Source of the DNA: a bacterium | Lineage (GTDB): Bacteria > Actinomycetota > Acidimicrobiia > Acidimicrobiales > CATQHL01 | Direction: 5' to 3' | Length of the DNA stretch: 6,319 nucleotides | NCBI GenBank assembly: GCA_028819945.1 | Contig: JAPPKQ010000368.1 | Location: 1 to 6,319 of the forward strand | Shown here: piece after piece, positions 1-5,168 of the stretch | Layout: every line of letters starts with the position of its first letter | How positions within the stretch are numbered: the first letter of the stretch is position 1 | The notes under the pieces: model-generated | Seen by the model: only the letters and a program-made list of their open reading frames with translations | Databases searched by the model: none | Told to the model about the DNA's origin: nothing | Program-made: the position numbers and the translations under genes

Positions 1-55
1 TACGTGCGATCGGCGAGGCCACCGTCGCCGGCATCATCGACGGCAGCATCGACAC
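1..55 (+). repeat. In-frame direct repeat, copy 1 (end of first BMP domain)
   Basis: These 55 bases are identical to 925-979. The offset is 924 bases, exactly 308 codons, so both copies are read in the same frame. The match stops at base 56, where copy 1 runs into a linker. It touches the left edge, so the true repeat probably extends further upstream. Confidence 0.95.
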
Positions 56-989
56 CGGTTCCGGGACTCCCGCCGCCGCACCGGCGGAGGTGCCTTCGGG
101 GCCGTTGCGGGTGGCGATTGTGGCGCCGTCGGCGGAGAATGATCTGGCGTTCACGCAGAGCATCGTTGAGGGTGTTGCGGCGTTGGGTGAGATGCGCGAG
201 TTGGAGGTGGAGGTGACCGATGGGACCTTCATCGTGGAGGATGCGGCGGTGGCGATCCGGGAGTACGCGGAGGCCGGGTTCGATCTGGTGATCGCGCACG
301 GTTCGCAGTACGGCGGGTCGTTGCAGGAGATCGCGCCGGACTTCCCGGACACGTCGTTCGCGTGGGGCACGTCGGTGGACACGTTCGGTCTGCCGAATGT
401 GTTCGCGTATACGGCGGCGTCGGATCAGGGCGGTTACGTGCTCGGGTCGATGGCTGCGGTGTTGACCGAGACGGGCGTGATCGGCGTTGTGGGGCCCATC
501 GAGGTGGGTGACGCGAAGCTGTTCGTGGACGGTTTCGTGGCCGGCGCGGGTGCGCAGGATTCCACTGTGGACGTGAACGTGGTGTACACGGAGTCCTTCA
601 GTGACGTGGCCAAGGCCGCGGAGACCGCCGAGGCGCACGTGTCGCAGGGCGCGGACGTGATGACCGGTACGGCGCAGATGGTCGTGGGTGCCGTGGGCGT
701 CGCCCAGCGTGAGGGCGCGGCGTGGTTCGCCACGCAGTCCGACCAGTCGGAGTTGGCGCCCGAGATCGTGGTGGCTTCGCAGGTTTATGAGTGGGAGGTC
801 GTGCTGTCGGAGATCGCCGACGCGATCGATCGGGGCGTCAACGGCGGCGAGGCGTTCACGATCACCCTCGCCAACGGCGGCCTGTCGATTGCGTTCAACG
901 ACGGTTACGGCCTGTCGGCGGACGTACGTGCGATCGGCGAGGCCACCGTCGCCGGCATCATCGACGGCAGCATCGACACGCAGCCCTGA
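1..989 (+). CDS. BMP-family ABC substrate-binding protein, tandem-domain, 5' end missing
   Basis: This is an extracytoplasmic solute receptor of the Bmp/Med/PnrA family (PF02608 type), whose characterised members bind purine nucleosides or related solutes and deliver them to an ABC importer. The frame is open from base 3 to the TGA at 987-989, giving 328 visible residues. A complete BMP domain begins near base 108 (LRVAIVAP). It contains the GFDLVIAHGSQYG stretch, the QGGYVLGSMAA helix after the hinge, VIGVVGP, GFVAGAG, GADVMTG and the family-like DQSELAPEIVVAS segment (about 741-780). Upstream, in the same frame, bases 3-55 encode VRAIGEATVAGIIDGSIDT, the same C-terminal segment that ends this domain. 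A Gly/Ser/Pro/Ala linker (about 56-104) follows it. I therefore read this as the end of a first BMP domain fused to a second, rather than a gene starting at the in-frame GTG at 90, which has no convincing ribosome site and no signal peptide after it. A signal peptide or lipobox, if present, lies outside the window. A nucleoside or ureide-like ligand is inferred from the neighbours. Confidence 0.88.
   Translation, partial: RAIGEATVAGIIDGSIDTGSGTPAAAPAEVPSGPLRVAIVAPSAENDLAFTQSIVEGVAALGEMRELEVEVTDGTFIVEDAAVAIREYAEAGFDLVIAHGSQYGGSLQEIAPDFPDTSFAWGTSVDTFGLPNVFAYTAASDQGGYVLGSMAAVLTETGVIGVVGPIEVGDAKLFVDGFVAGAGAQDSTVDVNVVYTESFSDVAKAAETAEAHVSQGADVMTGTAQMVVGAVGVAQREGAAWFATQSDQSELAPEIVVASQVYEWEVVLSEIADAIDRGVNGGEAFTITLANGGLSIAFNDGYGLSADVRAIGEATVAGIIDGSIDTQP
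925..979 (+). repeat. In-frame direct repeat, copy 2 (end of second BMP domain)
   Basis: This is the second copy of the 55-base repeat at 1-55 and encodes the last helix of the BMP domain. Here the sequence leaves the repeat into Gln-Pro-stop instead of the inter-domain linker. Base-perfect identity, not just protein similarity, points to recent duplication or gene conversion. Confidence 0.95.
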
Positions 990-996
990 TCCTCCC

Positions 997-1036
997 GTGG
1001 GGGGCCGCGGCGCTCTCTTCGCCATGGCCCCCCCAC
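997..1036 (+). terminator. Intercistronic GC hairpin after the BMP gene
   Basis: The arm GTGGGGGGCC (997-1006) pairs with GGCCCCCCCAC (1026-1036) with one bulged C. A further GGCG/CGCC pairing (1009-1012 with 1020-1023) closes a small CTCTCTT loop. It starts 8 bases after the BMP stop. No T-run follows, so it is not a classic intrinsic terminator. In transport operons a hairpin here commonly stabilises the receptor mRNA and lowers expression of the downstream ATPase. That role is inference; the base pairing is seen directly. Confidence 0.55.
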
Positions 1037-1096
1037 TGACCTCCATACTCAGCCCCGGACGCCGAGGAGCCCCGGCTTGATCAATCGAAGCACCCG

Positions 1097-2731
1097 ATGA
1101 GCACAGGTGCCCCAAGGCCCGCCGAGCCGATGGATCCCCTTCTGGCGAGGCGACGAGGCGGTCAGAAGTCGCCGGTTCGGCAGCCGACGGCGCCCGCCGA
1201 GGCGCGTCCGCGACCGGAGGCTCCGCTGCTGGAGATGCGCGGGATCACCAAGCAGTTCCCGGGGGTGCTGGCGAACGACCGCGTCGACTTCAACCTCGAG
1301 ACGGGCGAGGTGCACACGCTGCTGGGGGAGAACGGGGCGGGCAAGAGCACGCTCATGAAGATCCTCTACGGCATGTACCGGCCCGACGACGGGGAGGTGC
1401 TCCTGCGCGGCGAGCGCGTCACGATCGACTCCCCGTCGGCGGCCATCGAGGGCGGCATCGGCATGATCCACCAGCACTTCATGCTGGTTCCCACCCTCAC
1501 GGTCACCGAGAACGTGGCGCTGGGCCTGCAATCTCGCCGGCGCCCCCTGACGGACCTGCCGACGGTGGCCGATCGGATCAGGGAACTCTCCGACACCTAC
1601 GGGCTGCGCGTCGACCCCGACACGCCCATCTGGCAGCTCGCCGTGGGCGAGCGCCAGCGGGTGGAGATCCTCAAGGCCCTCTACCGGGAGGCGACCGTCC
1701 TGGTCATGGACGAGCCGACCGCGGTCCTGACTCCCCAGGAGGTCGACGAGTTGATCGTCGTCCTGCGCCGCATGGCGGCCGACGGCCGGGGTCTGGTCTT
1801 CATCTCGCACAAGCTGCACGAGGTGATGGCGGTGTCGGACCGCATCACCGTGCTGCGGGACGGCCGCGTGGCCGGGGAGACGACACCGGCGAACACCGAC
1901 CGCGCCGACCTCGCCCGGATGATGGTCGGCCGGCCGGTCCAGATGGTGCCCGACCGCCCCGAGGTGCAATTGGGGGAGGCGCTACTGGAGGTGCGCGACC
2001 TGCGCGTGCTGGGCGACCGGGGCGACGAGGCCGTGGCGGGGATGTCCTTCATCGTCCAAGCCGGCGAGATCCTGGGGCTCGCCGGAGTGTCCGGCAACGG
2101 CCAGTCCGAACTCGCCCAGGCGATCGCCGGCCTGCGACCGGTGCAGGAGGGCAGAGTCCACATCGACGGGGCCGACGTGACCGGCGAGCACCCGCGGCGA
2201 GTGCGCGACGCGGGCATGTCCTACGTGCCCGAGGAGCGCATGCGCGACGGTGTCATCGGGATGTTCTCGGTGGCGGAGAACCTGGTCCTGCTGAACCAGG
2301 GCACGGAGTTCAGCCACAGAGGATTCCTGCGCCTCGGAGCCATCCGGGAGCACTGCCGGGACCTGGTCGACCGGTTCGCGGTCAAGACCCCCAGCATCGA
2401 CGTGCCGACTTCCAACCTCTCCGGCGGCAACATCCAGAAGCTCATCCTGGCCCGGGAGCTGTCGGCGGAGCCCAAGGTGATCCTGGCCGCCCAGCCCACC
2501 CGCGGCGTGGACGTCGGCGCCGGGGAGTACATACACAACCAACTCGTGGCCCAGAAGGCCTCGGGATGCGCCACCTTGTTGATCTCCGAGGACCTCGACG
2601 AGGTCTTGGCGCTCTCGGATCGCATCGGCGTGATGTACGAGGGTCGCCTCATGGGCGTCCTCGACCGCGCCGAGGCGACGGTGGAGCAGTTGGGGCTGTG
2701 GATGGCCGGCGTCGTCGAGGGCGCCGCCTGA
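1097..2731 (+). CDS. ABC transporter ATP-binding protein, double NBD (NupO/YufO type)
   Basis: This is the cytoplasmic ATPase that powers a BMP-linked (nucleoside or simple-sugar type) importer. Its 544 residues form two fused NBDs. NBD1 (about 44-280) has Walker A GENGAGKST at 77-85, Q-loop Gln126, signature LAVGERQR at 181-188, Walker B VLVMDE at 201-206 and H-loop His238. NBD2 (about 296-540) has the degenerate Walker A GVSGNGQSE, signature LSGGNIQK at 441-448 and AAQPTRGVDVG in place of a standard Walker B. That asymmetry is normal for this family, in which site 1 is usually the hydrolytic one. A Pro/Arg-rich extension of about 45 residues precedes the first strand. The ATG at 1097 has only a weak GAAG upstream, and the ATG at 1235 (MRGITKQFPG) would match usual family starts, so the true N-terminus is uncertain. 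The gene lies 107 bp downstream of the BMP gene and is probably co-transcribed with it. No permease gene follows; the next gene is convergent with only 4 bp between the stops. Confidence 0.93.
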   Translation: MSTGAPRPAEPMDPLLARRRGGQKSPVRQPTAPAEARPRPEAPLLEMRGITKQFPGVLANDRVDFNLETGEVHTLLGENGAGKSTLMKILYGMYRPDDGEVLLRGERVTIDSPSAAIEGGIGMIHQHFMLVPTLTVTENVALGLQSRRRPLTDLPTVADRIRELSDTYGLRVDPDTPIWQLAVGERQRVEILKALYREATVLVMDEPTAVLTPQEVDELIVVLRRMAADGRGLVFISHKLHEVMAVSDRITVLRDGRVAGETTPANTDRADLARMMVGRPVQMVPDRPEVQLGEALLEVRDLRVLGDRGDEAVAGMSFIVQAGEILGLAGVSGNGQSELAQAIAGLRPVQEGRVHIDGADVTGEHPRRVRDAGMSYVPEERMRDGVIGMFSVAENLVLLNQGTEFSHRGFLRLGAIREHCRDLVDRFAVKTPSIDVPTSNLSGGNIQKLILARELSAEPKVILAAQPTRGVDVGAGEYIHNQLVAQKASGCATLLISEDLDEVLALSDRIGVMYEGRLMGVLDRAEATVEQLGLWMAGVVEGAA

Positions 2732-2735
2732 TGGC

Positions 2736-3182
2736 TCAGCCTCCGCGCCCGTCCGGTTCCGGAGCGGGCTGCTCCATGGCGTTGATGTAGTTGTAGATCG
2801 TGATGCGGCTGACGCCCATCGCAGCGGCGACGTCCTCGACGCCCTTGCGCAGCAGGAAGGCGCCCCGCTCGTAGAGGAGGCGGACCGCCGCCTGCTTGCC
2901 GGTCCGGGACAGGTTCGGCAGCGAGTCGCCCAGCTCGCGTTCGACCGACTCGATGAACCGCCCGAGGGCGCCGTCCAACCCGCCCAGGCGCAGCACACCC
3001 ACCGTCTCGCCGCCGAAGTCCAGGGGGATGTCGCCCGGCGTCCGCTCCGACGGCGGCAGCAGTTCCCCGCCCACCGCCGCAGCCACCGGCTGGAGCGTCC
3101 GCCAGACCGGGTGTTCGGCTTGGCTCGTCAGAGAATCGTCGTTACCGGAGGCCCCGGACCCCGCGGGGTCACCGGAGTTCAT
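2736..3182 (-). CDS. Small HTH regulator, DauR/YheO-like
   Basis: This is a probable DNA-binding transcription factor of 148 residues. The C-terminal part (about 90-137) matches the DauR/YheO-type HTH (PF13309-like). It has LSRTGKQAAVRLLYERGAFLLRKG followed by the helix-turn-helix VEDVAAAMGVSRITIYNYI, where the second helix contacts DNA. Typical family members are about 210-240 residues with a full N-terminal YheO-type PAS sensor. Here residues 1-75 are short and contain only IPLDFGGETVGVLRL, resembling the last strands of that PAS fold. It is therefore a reduced sensor or none. The ATG at 3182-3180 overlaps the TGA of the upstream thiamine-binding gene (ATGA), with a GGAG about 13 bases upstream, which indicates translational coupling and supports this start. 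The likely targets are the divergent 3452-3551 region and perhaps the transporter, by position only. The 3' end nearly touches the convergent ATPase stop. Confidence 0.82.
   Translation of the reverse strand: MNSGDPAGSGASGNDDSLTSQAEHPVWRTLQPVAAAVGGELLPPSERTPGDIPLDFGGETVGVLRLGGLDGALGRFIESVERELGDSLPNLSRTGKQAAVRLLYERGAFLLRKGVEDVAAAMGVSRITIYNYINAMEQPAPEPDGRGG
2747..2769 (+). terminator. Possible weak hairpin between convergent genes
   Basis: GCCCG (2747-2751) pairs with CGGGC (2765-2769), enclosing CCG/CGG pairs with a GTTC loop and a small internal loop. It lies 15 bases past the ATPase stop, inside the 3' end of the leftward HTH gene. There is no T-run on either strand, so termination is only possible, not shown. 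Confidence 0.22.
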
Positions 3183-3451
3183 GCGGCGTCCACTCCGACC
3201 GGCGCGGGCTCATGGGGGTCGCGCTCCAGGCGCAGGACGATCCGCGTGGCACCCGCCTGCAGCGCCTCGCGCACCATGGCCGACGTGGCTGCCGCCGCCT
3301 GTTCGATGTCCCCTGTTGCCGTCGTGGCGAAGGGGCCGACCTCCGGTTGGAGTCCCGCATCGGCGAAAGCCGCCACGGCCGCGTCCACGTGGGGGCCGGG
3401 AGTGCCCTCCTTGAAGGGCTCGACGAAGAACTCGATGTGAATGATGTCCAC
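3179..3451 (-). CDS. Thiamine-binding protein (MTH1187/YkoF-like, DUF77)
   Basis: This is a small cytoplasmic ligand-binding protein of 90 residues with a ferredoxin-like fold, as known for MTH1187 and YkoF relatives, which form oligomers and bind thiamine or its pyrimidine moiety. Family features in order are IEFFVEPFKEGTPGPHVDAA near the N-terminus, the AGLQPEVGPFATTATGD segment, a helix with MVREALQAGATR, and the closing strand IVLRLER. The chosen GTG at 3451-3449 gives the N-terminus VDIIHIEFF, which fits the family. An AGGAAG lies 11 bases upstream, slightly far. In-frame GTGs at 3481 and 3502 would only add an unrelated N-terminal stretch. The stop overlaps the start of the HTH gene by four bases, so the two form an operon read away from the amidohydrolase. 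The ligand is not proven; pyrimidine-type compounds would suit the neighbourhood. Confidence 0.85.
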   Translation of the reverse strand: MDIIHIEFFVEPFKEGTPGPHVDAAVAAFADAGLQPEVGPFATTATGDIEQAAAATSAMVREALQAGATRIVLRLERDPHEPAPVGVDAA

Positions 3452-3488
3452 GACGCCACCGACTTCCTGAACCTCGGGCACGCGCGCG

Positions 3489-3517
3489 TTGACGCTGTGC
3501 ACGTCCTGGCCAACACT
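3489..3517 (+). promoter_or_regulatory. Candidate sigma70-like promoter for the amidohydrolase
   Basis: TTGACG (3489-3494) is five of six to the -35 consensus. A 17-base spacer follows, then AACACT (3512-3517), a weak -10 that keeps A2, A4 and T6. It lies in the 100-bp divergent gap, with transcription expected to start near 3524 and a short leader to the AGGAGG. The spacer includes the palindrome GTGCAC (3497-3502) inside GACG/CGTC arms (3491-3505), a possible operator. No clear promoter was found for the leftward operon. Confidence 0.35.
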
Positions 3518-3536
3518 AGGCGAGCGATACACCGAC

Positions 3537-3542
3537 AGGAGG
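3537..3542 (+). promoter_or_regulatory. Shine-Dalgarno AGGAGG that decides the amidohydrolase start
   Basis: A perfect AGGAGG directly abuts the ATG at 3543, leaving no spacer, but stands 9 bases before the in-frame ATG at 3552. Normal spacing therefore favours 3552 over 3543 and over the upstream ATG at 3489. Confidence 0.7.
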
Positions 3543-3551
3543 ATGCCCGGG

Positions 3552-4874
3552 ATGCGCCAAGACGACCTCAAGGACCTGCGCATCGACATCGACCGGCTGG
3601 TCGGCCGTCTCGAAGCGCTCAGCCAGATCGGCGACACCGGAGACGGCGGGAACTGCCGGCTCGCGCTGACCGACGAGGACCGCGACGGGCGGGACCTGGT
3701 CGTGAGATGGATGCGCGACCTGGGACTGTCGCTCACCGTCGACGTAGTCGGCAACGTGGTCGCCGCCTATCCCGGCGAGACCGACGGGCCGCCGGTCATG
3801 ACCGGCAGCCACATCGACACCGTGCGCACCGGCGGGCGCTACGACGGCAACCTGGGTGTGCTCGCCGGTCTCGAGGTGATCGAGACGCTCAGCACTGCCG
3901 GGGTGCGCCTGCGGCGCCCGCTGGCGGTCGCCTTCTTCACCGACGAGGAGGGCTCGCGCTTCCCGCCCGACATGCTCGGGAGCCTCACGTTCGTGGGCGG
4001 CATGAGCGTCGAGGAAGCCCTCGACGTGACCGACAGCGACGGCATCTCGGTGGGTGCCGAACTTGACCGCATCGGCTACCGGGGAGCCGCCCCCTGTCCG
4101 GCCCCGGCACCGTTCGCCTTCGTGGAACTGCACATCGAGCAGGGTCCGGTGCTGGAGCAGGAGGGCGTGACCATCGGGGCCGTCACCGGCGTGCAGGGCA
4201 TCTCCTGGCAGGAGGTGACCATCGAGGGGCAGTCCAACCATGCCGGAACCACGCCGATGGACATGCGGCGCGACGCCGGGTATGCCGCAGCGCGCATCGC
4301 GGTGGCGGCGCGGGAGATCGCCGGCGACATCGGCGGCTACCAGGTCGCCACCGTCGGTGTCATGGACCTGCACCCCGACCTGGTGAACGTGGTGGCCGGC
4401 AGGGCGCGCCTCTGCGTGGACATGCGCAACATCCACGAGCAGGAACTGCGGCAGGCGGAACGGCTCATGGCCGCGAGCATCGAACGGATCGCCGCCTCCG
4501 AGGGGGTGAGCATCTCCGCCCGATCGATGGCCCGTTTCGAGCCGGTAATTTTCGACATCCCGGTGGTGGACCTCATCGAGGCTGTCGCCCGGCGCCTGGG
4601 TCACAGCGCCAAGCGCCTGCCCTCGGGCGCCGGCCACGACGCCCAGATGCTGGCGAGGGTCTGCCCCACCGGGATGATCTTCGTGCCGAGCCACCGCGGA
4701 CTCAGCCACAACCCCGCCGAGTACACCGCGCCCGCCGACCTGGCCGCCGGAGCCGATGTGCTGTTGCAGGTGATGATCGACCTCGCCTCCCGCGAGGGCG
4801 ACATCCCGGAGGTGTCGCCGGCGGGCGGCGCTTTCACCCGCGGCGAAAAAGGCGTCGGCACCCCCGCCGCCTGA
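3552..4874 (+). CDS. M20-family amidohydrolase: allantoate amidohydrolase / N-carbamoyl amino-acid hydrolase / beta-ureidopropionase type
   Basis: This is a cytoplasmic binuclear metal enzyme that cleaves ureido or N-carbamoyl groups, releasing ammonia and CO2 from intermediates of purine, pyrimidine or hydantoin breakdown. It has 440 residues from the ATG at 3552, against about 410-420 for the family; the excess is a polar C-terminal tail from about residue 415. Metal-site residues are all present: His87 (GSHIDT), Asp98 (RYDGNLG), Glu132/Glu133 (TDEEGSRF), His194 (ELHIEQGP) and His386 (GLSHNPAEY). The dimer lid carries GQSNHAGTTPMDMRRDA (about 226-242), and SGAGHDAQM (358-366) is the usual substrate-side loop. 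Exact substrate cannot be told from sequence alone, because AllC, HyuC, PydC-like and AtzF-unrelated carbamoylases share these motifs. It is divergent from the DUF77/HTH operon with 100 bp between starts, which suggests shared control. It lies close to a BMP-type importer, consistent with use of an imported nucleobase or ureide. Confidence 0.9.
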   Translation: MRQDDLKDLRIDIDRLVGRLEALSQIGDTGDGGNCRLALTDEDRDGRDLVVRWMRDLGLSLTVDVVGNVVAAYPGETDGPPVMTGSHIDTVRTGGRYDGNLGVLAGLEVIETLSTAGVRLRRPLAVAFFTDEEGSRFPPDMLGSLTFVGGMSVEEALDVTDSDGISVGAELDRIGYRGAAPCPAPAPFAFVELHIEQGPVLEQEGVTIGAVTGVQGISWQEVTIEGQSNHAGTTPMDMRRDAGYAAARIAVAAREIAGDIGGYQVATVGVMDLHPDLVNVVAGRARLCVDMRNIHEQELRQAERLMAASIERIAASEGVSISARSMARFEPVIFDIPVVDLIEAVARRLGHSAKRLPSGAGHDAQMLARVCPTGMIFVPSHRGLSHNPAEYTAPADLAAGADVLLQVMIDLASREGDIPEVSPAGGAFTRGEKGVGTPAA

Positions 4875-4939
4875 GAGTCAAGCGCCGCCGGCTGCGAATT
4901 GCACCCCTGGGATTCGGGTTGCTCGGGCACCTAGAATGC

Positions 4940-5002
4940 GAGCGCCGAAGTACTCCCTACTCGGCCATAAGCCTTCAACCGGGGAGTGCTCCGGCACCGC
5001 TC
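4940..5002 (+). repeat. Long imperfect inverted repeat (hairpin)
   Basis: AGTACTCCC (4949-4957) pairs with GGGAGTGCT (4982-4990) with one G-U wobble. After an A-C mismatch, CCG (4945-4947) pairs with CGG (4992-4994). After a 3-base bulge, GAGCG (4940-4944) pairs with CGCTC (4998-5002). The loop holds a small GGC/GCC hairpin (4963-4965 with 4971-4973). Confidence 0.6.
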
Positions 5003-5004
5003 GT

Positions 5005-5050
5005 TCTTCGCCGTCGCCGACTTGGAACACGCGAAGACTACCGCGGCGAC
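5005..5050 (+). repeat. Two interleaved 7-base inverted repeats (pseudoknot-like order)
   Basis: TCTTCGC (5005-5011) is complementary to GCGAAGA (5031-5037). GTCGCCG (5013-5019) is complementary to CGGCGAC (5044-5050). The order A-B-A'-B' crosses, so both stems can coexist only as a pseudoknot or act as alternatives. Pairing is seen directly; function is unknown. Confidence 0.5.
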
Positions 5051-5052
5051 AT

Positions 5053-5093
5053 CGAGTCCGCTATTCAATGGGGTGCCGCCGAAACGGAACTCG
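5053..5093 (+). repeat. Inverted repeat with one bulge
   Basis: CGAGTCCG (5053-5060) pairs with CGGAACTCG (5085-5093), giving eight pairs with one bulged A and a 24-base loop. It follows the interleaved repeats immediately, so the gap can fold as a chain of stems. Confidence 0.5.
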
Positions 5094-5168
5094 CCCTGCC
5101 ACTCTGAACACCTCGGGCCGAACAGCCCCTCGAGCGGAGGTCGCACGGGCGAGTGTCGACGCTCGCGG

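Larger units (their letters stand above)
4875..5168. other. Structured non-coding gap between convergent genes
   Basis: These 294 bases separate the rightward amidohydrolase from the leftward methyltransferase. Short frames exist on both strands but show no recognisable family, ribosome site or codon bias. The stretch is less GC-rich than its flanks and holds several inverted repeats: 4940-5002, the interleaved pair in 5005-5050, 5053-5093, and a small GGGC/GCCC hairpin at 5115-5128. No T-run follows any of them. It could be a bidirectional terminator region, a structured RNA or a remnant of an inserted element. It does not resemble tRNA or tmRNA as far as I can see. Confidence 0.5.

Noticed and set aside
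90..92. GTG at 90 as the true start of the BMP gene
   Set aside because: The frame is open upstream and encodes the end of a preceding BMP domain plus a linker. A start here would leave an extracytoplasmic receptor without a signal peptide.
1044..1049. CATACT as a -10 box for a separate ATPase promoter
   Set aside because: No acceptable -35 element lies 16-18 bases upstream; that position falls inside the hairpin arm.
1049..1969. 306-codon open frame on the minus strand
   Set aside because: It lies entirely opposite the first NBD of the ABC ATPase, whose Walker, Q-loop, signature and H-loop motifs are intact. The translation is His/Arg/Leu-rich without any family resemblance, typical of high-GC shadow frames.
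1982..2998. 338-codon minus-strand frame covering the ATPase end and the regulator
   Set aside because: It overlaps the real HTH gene in another frame and the second NBD antisense. It has no coherent domain.
3516..4709. 397-codon open frame on the minus strand
   Set aside because: It is antisense to the amidohydrolase, which keeps all its metal ligands. The translation has the biased His/Gly/Val composition of a shadow frame and no recognisable domain.
4971..4990. Integron attC-like site suggested by the long hairpin
   Set aside because: No matching pair of GTTRRRY / RYYYAAC core sites flanks the hairpin; CTTCAAC lacks the required leading purine.
4931..5146. Possible 71-residue minus-strand protein in the gap
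   Set aside because: There is no recognised family and no clear ribosome site, and the region is occupied by inverted repeats. It cannot be supported as a gene from sequence alone.
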